Translations under genes and position numbers: made by a program
Assembly (NCBI GenBank): GCA_035318985.1
Contig: DATHDP010000088.1
Span: 25,342 to 89,341, forward strand
DNA length: 64,000 bases
DNA from: VBAS01 sp035318985
GTDB lineage: Bacteria; Bacteroidota; Bacteroidia; Chitinophagales; Chitinophagaceae
Reading direction: 5' to 3'
Part shown: piece by piece, positions 1 to 9,137 of the stretch
Position numbering within the stretch: position 1 is the stretch's first letter
Layout: each line of letters opens with the position of its first letter
The notes under the pieces: model-generated
The model's input: the letters and a program-made list of their open reading frames with translations, nothing else
What the model was told of the DNA's origin: nothing
The model's database searches: none

Positions 1-1
1 T

Positions 2-829
2 CCGAAAAGCAATTATCATTTATCCCTTGGAATTAATTATCCGAATATATCTGACAAGATCTTAAGCGATGCGATAAATCCTGGCGGTGATATTTATATA
101 CACGGTAGTTGCGTTACAGTTGGTTGTATTCCGCTTACTGATCCAATGATCGAAGAAGTTTATACTATTACTGCACATGCAAAGAACCAGGGACAGGATT
201 TTATCCCTGTTCATATTTTCCCGATACGTTATAATGTAAAAAGAAGTGTTGATTTTCTTGCTAAGCTTACAAAAGATGATGAGCAGTTAAAAGATTTTTC
301 TTTACGTCTTGAAGATGCTTTTAATTATGTTGAAAAACATAAGCAGGTTCCGGTTGTAGCAGTATCGGACAAAGGTGCATATTACGTAAATGATGCGCCG
401 GATAAGAAAACAATGTATGCATCTGCGACCGAATCTATTAAGCCGATACCAAAAAGAAAGAATGTTCAACACAGGACAAGAGAAATTACTGGTCTTGTAG
501 AGTCTGTTACTCAATGGCCGAAATACCAGGGTGGTGGTGATGACTTATTAAAATATTTGGACAAGCTGGGTAAAGAAATGAGAGACTATTTACCAAAAGG
601 CACACGTAAGGCATTTGTGCAATTAGAATTTATTGTTGATAAAGACGGGGTGCCTGTAAATTTTAAAGTGATAAAAGGTGGCGTAAACGAAGACTTTAAT
701 GATGAGTTGATCTCAAGGATAGAAGCAACAATGGCAACCTGGCAGCCTGCTCTGCTAAGTGATAAGCCCGTGCCTAAAAAAATGGTACAGACAGTTATGA
801 TCGAGATACCTGAACCAATTGAGATGTAA
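2..829 (+). CDS. L,D-transpeptidase (YkuD fold) with C-terminal TonB-like domain, 5' truncated
   Basis: The frame is open from base 2, so the true start lies left of the window; 275 residues are visible. Bases 101-133 encode HGSCVTVGCIP, the His...Cys catalytic signature of YkuD-type L,D-transpeptidases (YafK/ErfK subgroup), which cross-link peptidoglycan or attach proteins to it in the periplasm. An internal Met at base 146 lies after the catalytic Cys and cannot be the real start. The last ~90 residues (KAFVQLEFIVDKDG...VIKGG...ATW.PA) look like the C-terminal domain of TonB-type energy transducers, which normally binds TonB boxes or peptidoglycan. It ends 5 bp before the next gene, so the two are probably cotranscribed. 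Confident in the transpeptidase; fairly confident in the TonB-like tail. Confidence 0.85.
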   Translation, partial: PKSNYHLSLGINYPNISDKILSDAINPGGDIYIHGSCVTVGCIPLTDPMIEEVYTITAHAKNQGQDFIPVHIFPIRYNVKRSVDFLAKLTKDDEQLKDFSLRLEDAFNYVEKHKQVPVVAVSDKGAYYVNDAPDKKTMYASATESIKPIPKRKNVQHRTREITGLVESVTQWPKYQGGGDDLLKYLDKLGKEMRDYLPKGTRKAFVQLEFIVDKDGVPVNFKVIKGGVNEDFNDELISRIEATMATWQPALLSDKPVPKKMVQTVMIEIPEPIEM

Positions 830-834
830 TTAAA

Positions 835-1482
835 TTGAAAGCATATTTTATAAGTGGGCTGGGAGCCGATAAAAAGGCTTTTCTGAAAATAAAACTTCCT
901 GCTATATACGAACCTGTTTATCTCGATTGGATACCTCCTCAAAAAGATGAATCACTTACCAATTATGCACGACGCTTTTCTTCCCTGATAAAAAATGATG
1001 ATGCTTTTATTTTGATCGGTCTTTCATTTGGTGGTATGCTTGCTTCTGAAATTGCAAGACTGCGCAGACCGATGAAGACGATCATCATTTCAAGTCTTGC
1101 TTCATCAAGTGAATTGCCCTGGTATTTTAAAAGTGCCGGAAGAGTTGGTTTGCATAAGGCTGTACCAGTAAAATTTTTAAAAGCAGGATCAATGCTTAAA
1201 AATTTTATGGGTGTTAGATCGAAAGAAGACAAGGCGATCATTTATAATTATGCAAAAACAGCAGATCCTGACTTGGTCCGCTGGTCGATTAATGCAATTG
1301 TGAACTGGGATCAGCCGGATCGTTTGCCCGGCATCGTTCATTTGCATGGTTCAAGTGATAGAATGCTACCACTAAAATATACTCATCCTGATTTTGTAAT
1401 TAAAGGCGGCGGTCACCTGATGATCTTTAATAAAGCTGATGAAGTGAATAAGATATTGAATGATGTGCTTTTAGCGAATTGA
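835..1482 (+). CDS. alpha/beta hydrolase
   Basis: A 215-residue cytosolic alpha/beta hydrolase. GLSFGG (around residues 60-65) is the nucleophile elbow with the catalytic Ser. HGSSDRMLP supplies the likely acid Asp and GGGHLMIF the His. The start is TTG: the next Met is inside the catalytic elbow, and the fold needs the first strand (KAYFISGLGADKKAF). Only 5 bp separate it from the L,D-transpeptidase. No signal peptide and no lid domain are visible, and the substrate cannot be inferred. A piece of the 3' end of this gene recurs at 2783-2818 (see findings). Confidence 0.8.
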   Translation: MKAYFISGLGADKKAFLKIKLPAIYEPVYLDWIPPQKDESLTNYARRFSSLIKNDDAFILIGLSFGGMLASEIARLRRPMKTIIISSLASSSELPWYFKSAGRVGLHKAVPVKFLKAGSMLKNFMGVRSKEDKAIIYNYAKTADPDLVRWSINAIVNWDQPDRLPGIVHLHGSSDRMLPLKYTHPDFVIKGGGHLMIFNKADEVNKILNDVLLAN

Positions 1483-1700
1483 TAACTGTTACTGCACTTT
1501 GATCAGATTCGTAGTTTTACCAATTGTTTTCGGCACTCGCTTCATTGTCCAAACTCACAATTATTTTATTAACATAGTACGTTTGTCATATTGGGATATA
1601 CAGTGAAAATCCTACTTTGCCTCTCAATTCCGATCCTTCTCTACTACCACCACGAATCTCATATCCCTCATGAGCCATTTTTTTAACCTTTAAATTATTA

Positions 1701-2720
1701 ATGATGAAAAAGCTCATTGTGCCGACACTTGTCGCAGTTGCGACCGTTATTGCATTTTATGCATGTAAGAAAGATGTAAAATCAAATTCATCAAATGTAA
1801 CTGAAGGAGAAATTGCAACGAAGCCTCCTCAACAACCACCTGCAAGCAGTTGCGCAAATTATGTAGTAGCGCTGACACGTACTTATGCAAGTGGACAAAC
1901 AACATTCACATGGTGTATTACTAATCCTAATCCTGGTAACGGAACAGGTGGAACTATTCAAAACCTGAGTCACTGGTCATTTATTCCCGGTTGTCCAGGC
2001 AACCTTGGTCTTGAACAAAACTGGAGTGATATTGTTTCCGCATCTTATTCTCCTGATGGCGGTACTACATGGAATACAATAATACCTACTCCTATTCTTA
2101 CTCCTGATCCAAGTCAGAGTTGTTCTAATTTGAATGTTTTCAAATTTAATTATGGAACGTCAGGAAGTACTGCAACTTGTTATAGATTGGTTTTGCAAGG
2201 AAACTATGCACAGGATAATAATAATGTAGCCGTTTTTAAATCAGGAGCAAATACAGGTTGTTGCGTAAGAACAGTTCCTGGCATTGGTTGCAGACAAGAT
2301 GAATTTTGTTCATTTTCGCAAGGATATTTTTTCGCGAAACCCGGACCAACATGGCCACCACTTGATGGTACAGGCACAGTTACAATAGGAGGTAAGGTTT
2401 ACACTGAAGCAGAAGGAAGAGCTATCTGGGGTTGCTCTAATGCAGGGGGAATAAGAGATTCTAAAAAAGGATTTACACAAGTAGCTGCTTTAAAGCTAAG
2501 CGGTCTCGCAAGTGATCCCGGACTTGATCCCGCTGTCGCAGCCGACATGGCTATAATTGAAAATTGGCTTGCTTCAATATCCAAACTTGTTGCATGTTCA
2601 AATTTGCCTAACCAAACTGCTGCACAAAAATTGACTTACGGAGATGCAGCCGCAGCAGGAGGTCGCATTGGCAATTGGATAAATGCAAATCATTGTACGA
2701 GTAATAGCGACCCTGAATAA
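1701..2720 (+). CDS. secreted lipoprotein, tandem paralogue 1
   Basis: 339 residues. A short signal peptide ends in AFYAC, a lipobox, so it is probably an outer-membrane or surface lipoprotein; a Pro/Gln linker follows. The body has two parts: a Cys-rich beta-type module (TWCITNPNPGNG, ending near GCCVRT) and a C-terminal module with YTEAEGRAIWGCSNAGG...DSKKGFTQVAALKLSG and a final NHC. The C-terminal pattern recurs in large secreted proteins of Bacteroidota; I know no function for it. It is followed by a hairpin terminator and then by a near-copy of itself. ATG at 1701 or 1704 could serve as start. Confidence 0.8.
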   Translation: MMKKLIVPTLVAVATVIAFYACKKDVKSNSSNVTEGEIATKPPQQPPASSCANYVVALTRTYASGQTTFTWCITNPNPGNGTGGTIQNLSHWSFIPGCPGNLGLEQNWSDIVSASYSPDGGTTWNTIIPTPILTPDPSQSCSNLNVFKFNYGTSGSTATCYRLVLQGNYAQDNNNVAVFKSGANTGCCVRTVPGIGCRQDEFCSFSQGYFFAKPGPTWPPLDGTGTVTIGGKVYTEAEGRAIWGCSNAGGIRDSKKGFTQVAALKLSGLASDPGLDPAVAADMAIIENWLASISKLVACSNLPNQTAAQKLTYGDAAAAGGRIGNWINANHCTSNSDPE

Positions 2721-2746
2721 ATCGATCAATCAATTGATTTTTTTTT

Positions 2747-2773
2747 AAAGGCTCGTGTAAAAAACGAGCCTTT
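2747..2773 (+). terminator. hairpin terminator after lipoprotein 1
   Basis: Perfect 10-bp stem AAAGGCTCGT/ACGAGCCTTT with a 7-nt loop, 26 bp after the stop codon. The same stem follows paralogue 2, so it was duplicated with the gene. Confidence 0.75.
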
Positions 2774-2782
2774 AATTTATGT

Positions 2783-2818
2783 TACTCATCCTGATTTTGT
2801 AATTAATGACGGTGGTCA
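2783..2818 (+). repeat. copy of the 3' end of the upstream hydrolase gene (duplication scar)
   Basis: Bases 2783-2805 match 1381-1403 inside the alpha/beta hydrolase gene exactly for 23 bp, and the next 13 bp match with three differences. The fragment sits between the two paralogous lipoproteins, where no hydrolase gene exists. The simplest reading is a tandem duplication of [hydrolase 3' end + spacer + lipoprotein] followed by decay of the non-selected part. Confidence 0.7.
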
Positions 2819-2955
2819 AAATTTTTCCACAGACCTGATTTATAAAATGACAGCTGGCTATAATGCGATACATTTGCGTTTTATCCTTCACTGAAATACC
2901 ACCTCAAAATCTGTTGTCCGTACTAAATCACCATTATTAATTATAAAATACAAGT

Positions 2956-3924
2956 ATGAAGAAGATCATCGTGCCCGCATTTGTGGCTATTGCCACCGTT
3001 TTTGCATTTTATGCATGTCAGAAAGATGTAAGATCAAATCCATCTAATGAATCAGGAGAAGAAATTGCAACTAAACCTGCTCAACAACAACCACCTGCAA
3101 GCAATTGCTCAAATTATCAAGTAGCATTAACTCGTAGTTATGCCAGTGGACAAACAACATTCACATGGTGTATTACCAATCCTAATCCTGGTAACGGATC
3201 AGGCACAACTATTCAAAACCTGAGCCACTGGAATTTTATTCCTGGTTGCGCAGGTGACCTTGGTCTTGAACAAAACTGGAGTGATATTGTTTCCGCATCC
3301 TATTCTACTGATGGTAGTACATGGAATACAATAACACCTACACCAATTCTTACTCCAGATCCAAGTCAGAGTTGTTCTAATGCGAATGTTTTCAAATTTA
3401 ATTATGGAACATCAGGAAGTACTGCGACATGTTATAGATTGGTTTTGCAAGGAAATTATGCACAGGATAATAATAATGTAGCCGTTTTTAAATCAGGAGC
3501 TAATACAGGCTGTTGCGTAAGAACAATTCCGGGTATTGGTTGTAAGCAAGATGAATTCTGTTCTTTCTCACAGGGATTATTCTTTGGTTCTCCTCATCAA
3601 TGGCCGGTAGCTACAGTAACGGTAGGTGGCTATGTTTATACTGAAGCAGAAGGAAGAACTATCTGGGATTGCTCTAATGCAGGGGGAATTAAAGATTCTA
3701 AAAAAGGATTTACACAAGTAGTTGCTTTGAAATTAAGCGGTATTGCAAGTGAACCCGGTCTTGATCCTGTTGTTGCAGCCGATATTGTTACAATTGAAAC
3801 ATGGTTAGCAGGGTTAGGCAAACTTTCATGTGCTAATTTACCAACCGGTAACGCTGCTGTTGCTGCAGCTGCTGGAAGAATTGGAAGTTGGATAACTGCA
3901 AATCATTGTAGTGATAGTGAGTAA
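2956..3924 (+). CDS. secreted lipoprotein, tandem paralogue 2
   Basis: 322 residues, same architecture as the preceding gene: signal peptide with lipobox AFYAC, Gln/Pro linker, Cys-rich module and YTEAEGRTIWDCSNAGG module. The central region around NWSDIVSASYS and GTSGSTATCYRLVLQG is almost identical to paralogue 1, while the C-terminal ~40 residues diverge (Ala-rich, NAAVAAAAGRIGSW). This suggests recent duplication with the tail drifting fastest. Function unknown; probably cell-surface. Confidence 0.8.
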   Translation: MKKIIVPAFVAIATVFAFYACQKDVRSNPSNESGEEIATKPAQQQPPASNCSNYQVALTRSYASGQTTFTWCITNPNPGNGSGTTIQNLSHWNFIPGCAGDLGLEQNWSDIVSASYSTDGSTWNTITPTPILTPDPSQSCSNANVFKFNYGTSGSTATCYRLVLQGNYAQDNNNVAVFKSGANTGCCVRTIPGIGCKQDEFCSFSQGLFFGSPHQWPVATVTVGGYVYTEAEGRTIWDCSNAGGIKDSKKGFTQVVALKLSGIASEPGLDPVVAADIVTIETWLAGLGKLSCANLPTGNAAVAAAAGRIGSWITANHCSDSE

Positions 3925-3949
3925 TTAATAGATCAATGAATTTTTTTTT

Positions 3950-3974
3950 AAAGGCTCGTTTTACACGAGCCTTT
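3950..3974 (+). terminator. hairpin terminator after lipoprotein 2
   Basis: Stem AAAGGCTCGT/ACGAGCCTTT with a 5-nt loop followed by AATTTTTTG. The same stem as the terminator at 2747; it also separates this gene from the convergent gene ending at 4007. Confidence 0.75.
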
Positions 3975-4006
3975 AATTTTTTGTTTACGTGGGAGTGTTG
4001 TCAATA

Positions 4007-4858
4007 TCAGGAAATAGAAGCCTGAACGATCTGTTCAATATTTAATTTTCGCATTGCCATAAAAGCTTGTGCTGCTTTCCCTGCTTTAGAAGGATCACTC
4101 ATGATCTTATTTAATATTGTTGGAATGATCTGCCACGATACACCATACTTATCTTTCAGCCAGCCACACATACTTTCTTCTCCGTTTTGAGTAAGCTTTC
4201 CCCAGTAATGATCTATTTCTTGCTGTGTTTCGCAATGAATGGTCAATGATACTCCTTCAGTAAATGTAAAATTGTGTGGCGCAGCACTTTCCATCAGCAT
4301 CAATTTTTCTCCATTCAAATTGATCTGTGCATGTTTTACTTTGCCTTCCTGGTCCGGTAATTCATTGGCACCATAACGAAGAATGCCATCAACTTCAGTA
4401 TTCTTAAAAATGGAAGAATAAAATGTTATTGCATCATCTACCCGTCCATATTGTTTGCCGGCAAATAACATAGATGGTGTGATCTTTTGTCCAACATCAC
4501 TTATTTTACCCAGAGCCAATTGCCAGGAGATACCAAACTTATCACTGATCCATCCATATTTTTCAGCCCATGGATATTTATCCAATGGCATCATTACATT
4601 ACCTTCTTTGATAAACGCATTCCAGATGCGATCAATCTCTTCAGCCTTTTCGCATATATAATAAAACGAAATGGCGGGAGTTGGTTTGTACATCGGTCCT
4701 CCATCTAACAGTGTGAAGTTTTGTCCTGAGACATTGATGGCTGTAACGATCGGCGACTGTGCAGTGATCTTTGCATTCTCAAAAACAGAACAATACAATG
4801 TTGCTGCTTCTTTTGCCTGGCCGTTAAACCAGAGACAGGGAGTTATTTTTTCTTTCAT
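4007..4858 (-). CDS. PhnB-like VOC protein with two 3-dmu-9_3-mt-type domains
   Basis: 283 residues made of two homologous halves. The first begins TPCLWFNGQAKEAATLYCSVF, the second TPSMLFAGKQ...AITFYSSIF. Each continues with the pattern ending SWQL or SWQI (KFGISWQLALG; KYGVSWQIIPT). This is the PhnB / 3-demethylubiquinone-9 methyltransferase-like branch of the vicinal-oxygen-chelate superfamily, usually metal-binding proteins of unknown substrate. Cytosolic. Start ATG lies directly after an AT-rich leader (TTAATTAATTTAAT on the plus strand). Confidence 0.82.
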   Translation of the reverse strand: MKEKITPCLWFNGQAKEAATLYCSVFENAKITAQSPIVTAINVSGQNFTLLDGGPMYKPTPAISFYYICEKAEEIDRIWNAFIKEGNVMMPLDKYPWAEKYGWISDKFGISWQLALGKISDVGQKITPSMLFAGKQYGRVDDAITFYSSIFKNTEVDGILRYGANELPDQEGKVKHAQINLNGEKLMLMESAAPHNFTFTEGVSLTIHCETQQEIDHYWGKLTQNGEESMCGWLKDKYGVSWQIIPTILNKIMSDPSKAGKAAQAFMAMRKLNIEQIVQASIS

Positions 4859-4919
4859 ATTAATTAATTTAATACAAACCTATGAACGAATGAAACCAGG
4901 GAATAGAATAAAAACGACA

Positions 4920-5702
4920 CTATTCATTTTTATCTTTTAGCCCGGACTTAAGATAATCATTTGGGGTGATCTGTGTAAACTCTTTGAAGGAACGGATAAA
5001 ATGACTTTGATCTGCAAAACCACTATCATACGCAATATCTGTTAGCTTATTGAAATCTTTGCTTCTTAATTGATAAAAAGAAAGTTGAAACTGGCAGATC
5101 CGCCTGTATTGGTTGGGTGTAACACCAACATATTTTTTAAAGGTCCGTTGAAAAGTTCTTTCATTGAGATCAAGCTTGCTCAGCATTTCTGATAAAATTT
5201 CTGTACCGGGATCAAGCATGATCTGGTCGGTGGCGTATTTAATGATCTCACATTCTCTCTTATGTTGTTGTAATTGCTGAATTAATAAATTATCAAGCAC
5301 TTCAATTTTCCGTGAAGTTGATGATGCATAGATCAATTGTATTTTAAGCGCATTTGTTTTATGAGCGTTCCAATTAGCAAGATCGATAGGAGAGGCAAGT
5401 AATTTGGCAGCATTCATATTGAACATGCTTGCCAATGCAAAAGGTTTAAAGAAATAGATGATGATAGTTTCACTTGTGTTTACCACACAATGATCTTCTG
5501 GTACTGACTTTCCGAACAATGCTAATTGAATGATGTTCTCATTGGCGTTTTGATCTTTTTCTGTTTTGCAAAACAGGGCAGCCATGCCATTAGTAAATAT
5601 TGGAAGATCTGCGGTACCAGATTCGGAAAAACCTTCCAGTATCAAAACCGTTCTTACATAGTCTGCAATTAGCTTATGTGGTTGTTGATACCAGTGTTTC
5701 AT
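4920..5702 (-). CDS. AraC-family transcriptional regulator
   Basis: 260 residues. The C-terminal ~100 residues carry a double helix-turn-helix of the AraC/XylS type (LDLNERTFQRTFKKYVGVTP...YRRICQF and DIAYDSGFADQSHFIRSFKE). The N-terminal ~150 residues resemble the sensor domain of the DUF6597-type AraC regulators common in Bacteroidota; no ligand is evident. It follows the GH78-like glycosidase gene by 6 bp on the same strand, so the two are likely cotranscribed and it may respond to a related sugar (inference). Confidence 0.85.
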   Translation of the reverse strand: MKHWYQQPHKLIADYVRTVLILEGFSESGTADLPIFTNGMAALFCKTEKDQNANENIIQLALFGKSVPEDHCVVNTSETIIIYFFKPFALASMFNMNAAKLLASPIDLANWNAHKTNALKIQLIYASSTSRKIEVLDNLLIQQLQQHKRECEIIKYATDQIMLDPGTEILSEMLSKLDLNERTFQRTFKKYVGVTPNQYRRICQFQLSFYQLRSKDFNKLTDIAYDSGFADQSHFIRSFKEFTQITPNDYLKSGLKDKNE

Positions 5703-5708
5703 TTTTGT

Positions 5709-7346
5709 TTATTTCTGAAATATTTCAGGATACTTTCTTATAAAATAGACAGGAGTACAACTCCATGCATGGCAATAACTATTTACAAGGAAAGAATTGT
5801 AGGGAGAAACAAAGTCATTGGCAGGATCATAAACTTCCCAAAAAGTATCAGCTCCTTTGTTAACCATGCCGCCCCAATAAGTGGTGATAATGTCTTTGGC
5901 TTCCTGGTTCAAACCGGACATGATCATCGCTTCAACTACATAATGATACAAGTACGGTGCGCCTGGAAAAACAATATTTGATTTTTGTGGCAGAGCCCTG
6001 AATGCTTTAGCACCTTCAGCTTTAGTAGCCACGCCACTCAATACCATCCATGCCTGCGAAGCATATGATAGCTGCTTATCCTTGCCACTAATGAAAACGG
6101 CTTGTTCTGAATCATACAAATTTTTATGCGCTGCACTCGTCATTTTGTTTATCAATGCGGGCAGATCAGCTACTTCTTTTTCTTTGCCAATCATCTTTGC
6201 CAGTTCGTAGGTGTTTTTATATGCCCAGATCACACAGCCTTGTAAGCAAGCTTGTTTATCCAGTCCATCTTTCCAATCAAAAAATAACCACCATTCTTTA
6301 CCGGCACGTACGTAATCGATCATACCATCATCGCCGATATATTTTTTGGGCACCTCGATTTGTTTTTTGACAACCTGCCAAAGATCATTGGCGGTTTTTT
6401 TATCGCCGGAAGCAATAGTGTATTCTTTTAGTGCAACATTGTATATTAATGCATAATCGAACAGCGGGTTAATTTGTGGATGTGGAGTTGGCCGCTCAAA
6501 TACATTGGAAGGAGCCACGCCATCTTTATAACTCAATCCTGCGAGTAAATAAAGACAGTGTTTGGTTAAGTTGTCATTTTTGAATGAATACTGATTAGCT
6601 AAAGATTCTAAATACAGATCGCCGATCCACAATCTTCTGTCACGTTTGGGCCCGTCTTCATAAACTGTCTGCATACATTCTTTCAATGTATTTAATCCAA
6701 TCTGGTCTATTTTTTTTATCAGTTCAGCAGTTTCCTTTGCAAGTGCGGCAGGTTGTTGTTTAGCCGAGGTTGTTGCTTTTACATAAACATCTGGGATCTT
6801 AAAGTCTGAGTAAGTGGAACTGCCCAACACTTCAATTTTCAAATAACGAAAAGCTACACGACGGGGAATAGTAATTGTTGATGGCACTTCAGATATGGTA
6901 ATTATTTCATCCTGCAACCATCCACGGCTGAGAGCCCCAGTATATGGGTCAAATGGAACAACTGCTTCTGCAGGTGTTTCTGAAAAAGTAAATTTCAGCC
7001 TGAGTGCGGCATCAGCAACGGCTTGCAGGTCTTCAATTTTAAAAGTTACAAATCCTGTCAGGTGTTCGCCGAAATCTAATATTACACCAGATTGTTTTTT
7101 CATTGACCTGATATAGAAACTGTCTGTTTTTTCTTTAGCGCTAACACTATATCCCTGGAATGATCTTTCATTTTTGGAAATTGTAACAACAGCCAATGGC
7201 CGTTTTTCAGTAATGATCAATGTTGGTTGCGTGGCTTTTGCAATTGCAAGCCATCCGCTTCGCTGATCTTTAAATATATCCTGTGCATAAACCTGGAGGC
7301 AAATAAAAATTAAAGCGATTGAAGTAAGCAAGTATCGTTGTTTCAT
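5709..7346 (-). CDS. secreted GH78-like (alpha-L-rhamnosidase-type) six-hairpin glycosidase
   Basis: 545 residues starting with a signal peptide (MKQRYLLTSIALIFICLQVYAQ). A beta-sandwich N-terminal part (ILDFGEHLTGFVTF) precedes an (alpha/alpha)6 region with hallmarks of GH78-type enzymes: EDGPKRDRRLWIGDL, GADTFWEVYDP and SYCHAWSCTPVYF. The acidic residues in the first two motifs are the probable catalytic pair. Periplasmic or extracellular hydrolysis of a rhamnoside-like sugar is likely, but the substrate is not certain: the canonical DCPHRE motif is modified to DGPKRD. Predicted operon with the AraC gene downstream. Confidence 0.75.
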   Translation of the reverse strand: MKQRYLLTSIALIFICLQVYAQDIFKDQRSGWLAIAKATQPTLIITEKRPLAVVTISKNERSFQGYSVSAKEKTDSFYIRSMKKQSGVILDFGEHLTGFVTFKIEDLQAVADAALRLKFTFSETPAEAVVPFDPYTGALSRGWLQDEIITISEVPSTITIPRRVAFRYLKIEVLGSSTYSDFKIPDVYVKATTSAKQQPAALAKETAELIKKIDQIGLNTLKECMQTVYEDGPKRDRRLWIGDLYLESLANQYSFKNDNLTKHCLYLLAGLSYKDGVAPSNVFERPTPHPQINPLFDYALIYNVALKEYTIASGDKKTANDLWQVVKKQIEVPKKYIGDDGMIDYVRAGKEWWLFFDWKDGLDKQACLQGCVIWAYKNTYELAKMIGKEKEVADLPALINKMTSAAHKNLYDSEQAVFISGKDKQLSYASQAWMVLSGVATKAEGAKAFRALPQKSNIVFPGAPYLYHYVVEAMIMSGLNQEAKDIITTYWGGMVNKGADTFWEVYDPANDFVSPYNSFLVNSYCHAWSCTPVYFIRKYPEIFQK

Positions 7347-7423
7347 ATTATGCCATTGTATGCAGTGTAGTCTGCTATCCTTGAATAATTTTTTAACCGA
7401 GCATCAACAACATAAGCGATCCA

Positions 7424-8914
7424 TCAAAAAGCTTTATTATACTGTGCCGGTTGACCTGGCTTGGGTAAAGTCTTTAAAATAAATTCCCGAAGATCATTAG
7501 TGCTTGTTTCCAGGTCTGGTTTGCGCAAGTACATCATATGCCCGCTTCTATAACCTTTAAAACTTATTCGTTGTTTCATTTTACCTCCCGGATCCAGTTG
7601 CCACATATTATACTTTGCATTAAAATAATCACAGGCGCCATCATAGTATCCGCTTTGAACCATCACATGCATAAATGGATTTTCGGCCATAGCGAGACGA
7701 AGATTTTCTCCCGTGCGGTCATTACTGCGATCCCATGGTGATACAGGCCCGAACATATAATACTTGAGATCAGTTTTATAATTCAATTCATCATGCAAAT
7801 AAGAATTCATGGCAGGGGAGAAAGCATGGTTCCATGAGATCAGTTCAGCATTATAATCAGTTGTATCACCAGCATCCTGTTTGTCAATACCGAGATAGCG
7901 ACTGTCTAATCTTCCAACACTATATCCTTTATCACGCAACAATTCTTTCCAAAAAAATTGAGCAGGTATATTCAGATTGCGTTGGATGATCACTTTTTCT
8001 TTTAGCCCGGAATAGCGACTCATCTTTGCAGCAATAGCTTTTCGTTTATCATCATCTAAAGATCCGCCACGGGTTATAGCAGGTATCAGTTCATTGATCG
8101 TGAACTCTTCTACTTCAGGTAATACATCAGTGAGATCTTTGCCTTGCAGATCAGCCGGCAGCATTTTATGATGCCAGGCAGTTGCGGCATAATAGGGTAA
8201 CCGCGAAGCCATATCTACGGGGCCAGTTCTTTCAACGCCTAAGATCGTTGGTGATACGAGTACAACACCATTTAAAAACATCCATTGACGGTTTTGCAAT
8301 TCTAATGCAAGACCCGATACACGATTGGTACCATAACTTTCACCAATTAAATATTTCGGAGATGTCCAACGGCTATACCGTGTTACAAAAGTGCTTAGCC
8401 ATTCAGCCAGGTATTTGATATCAGCGTTCACTCCAAAAAATTTTGAAGGAGCTGCGTTGCCGGTAATACGTGAGTAGCCAGTGTTCACAGGATCTACATA
8501 TACAATATCAGCCATATCTACAAGGCTATATGGATTTTCTTTAATGCCATAAGGTTGTACAGGATAACCTTCATCATCGACATTCACCAGTCGAGGTCCT
8601 GTATAACCCATCTCCATCCATACTGATGATGTCCCAGGGCCACCGTTAAATGAAATGATCAAGGGTCTTGTACTGCGATCTTTTATATCTGAACGTTCAT
8701 AGTAAGTAAAGAACACGCCAGCAATTATTTTACCCGAATCACCATACACTGGCAAAGTGCCGGCGATCGCCTTATACGGGATCTTATTTCCTTTGACAGT
8801 TACAGTGTGTTCGGTTGTAATAACCTGGTCGGGATTTAATGATTGCCCTGTTTGAGCAATTGAATAAAACGAAATAAATAAAACAAATAAAAACACAATA
8901 GATAGCTTTCTCAT
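7424..8914 (-). CDS. S10 family serine carboxypeptidase-like peptidase, secreted
   Basis: The frame opens at 8998, but the signal peptide (MRKLSIVFLFVLFISFYSIAQ) begins at 8914, which I take as the start (496 residues). Catalytic features of the S10 family: FNGGPGTSSVW (oxyanion site), GESYGT (nucleophile Ser), SGYYDGACDYF (Asp) and GYRSGHMMY (His). Acts in the periplasm or outside the cell on peptide C-termini. Upstream residues 1-28 of the long frame would precede the signal sequence and look non-coding. Confidence 0.87.
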   Translation of the reverse strand: MRKLSIVFLFVLFISFYSIAQTGQSLNPDQVITTEHTVTVKGNKIPYKAIAGTLPVYGDSGKIIAGVFFTYYERSDIKDRSTRPLIISFNGGPGTSSVWMEMGYTGPRLVNVDDEGYPVQPYGIKENPYSLVDMADIVYVDPVNTGYSRITGNAAPSKFFGVNADIKYLAEWLSTFVTRYSRWTSPKYLIGESYGTNRVSGLALELQNRQWMFLNGVVLVSPTILGVERTGPVDMASRLPYYAATAWHHKMLPADLQGKDLTDVLPEVEEFTINELIPAITRGGSLDDDKRKAIAAKMSRYSGLKEKVIIQRNLNIPAQFFWKELLRDKGYSVGRLDSRYLGIDKQDAGDTTDYNAELISWNHAFSPAMNSYLHDELNYKTDLKYYMFGPVSPWDRSNDRTGENLRLAMAENPFMHVMVQSGYYDGACDYFNAKYNMWQLDPGGKMKQRISFKGYRSGHMMYLRKPDLETSTNDLREFILKTLPKPGQPAQYNKAF

Positions 8915-9137
8915 TACAGTTTGATTTGGATAATGAAGATAAGAAATGAGAAGCAGATAGATGCATTGGTATTTCATGATGATTAGTTTGATTTTCATTT
9001 GAGAAGGACTATGTTTTAAACTTAAACACCAGCAACTACGTTACAGAAATTTGAATATTCTTTTTTCATTTTAAAATCCATTGCTTTAACTTTAATCTTG
9101 TTTCAAACCATTAATTATTAAACCTAAAAACAGTTTT

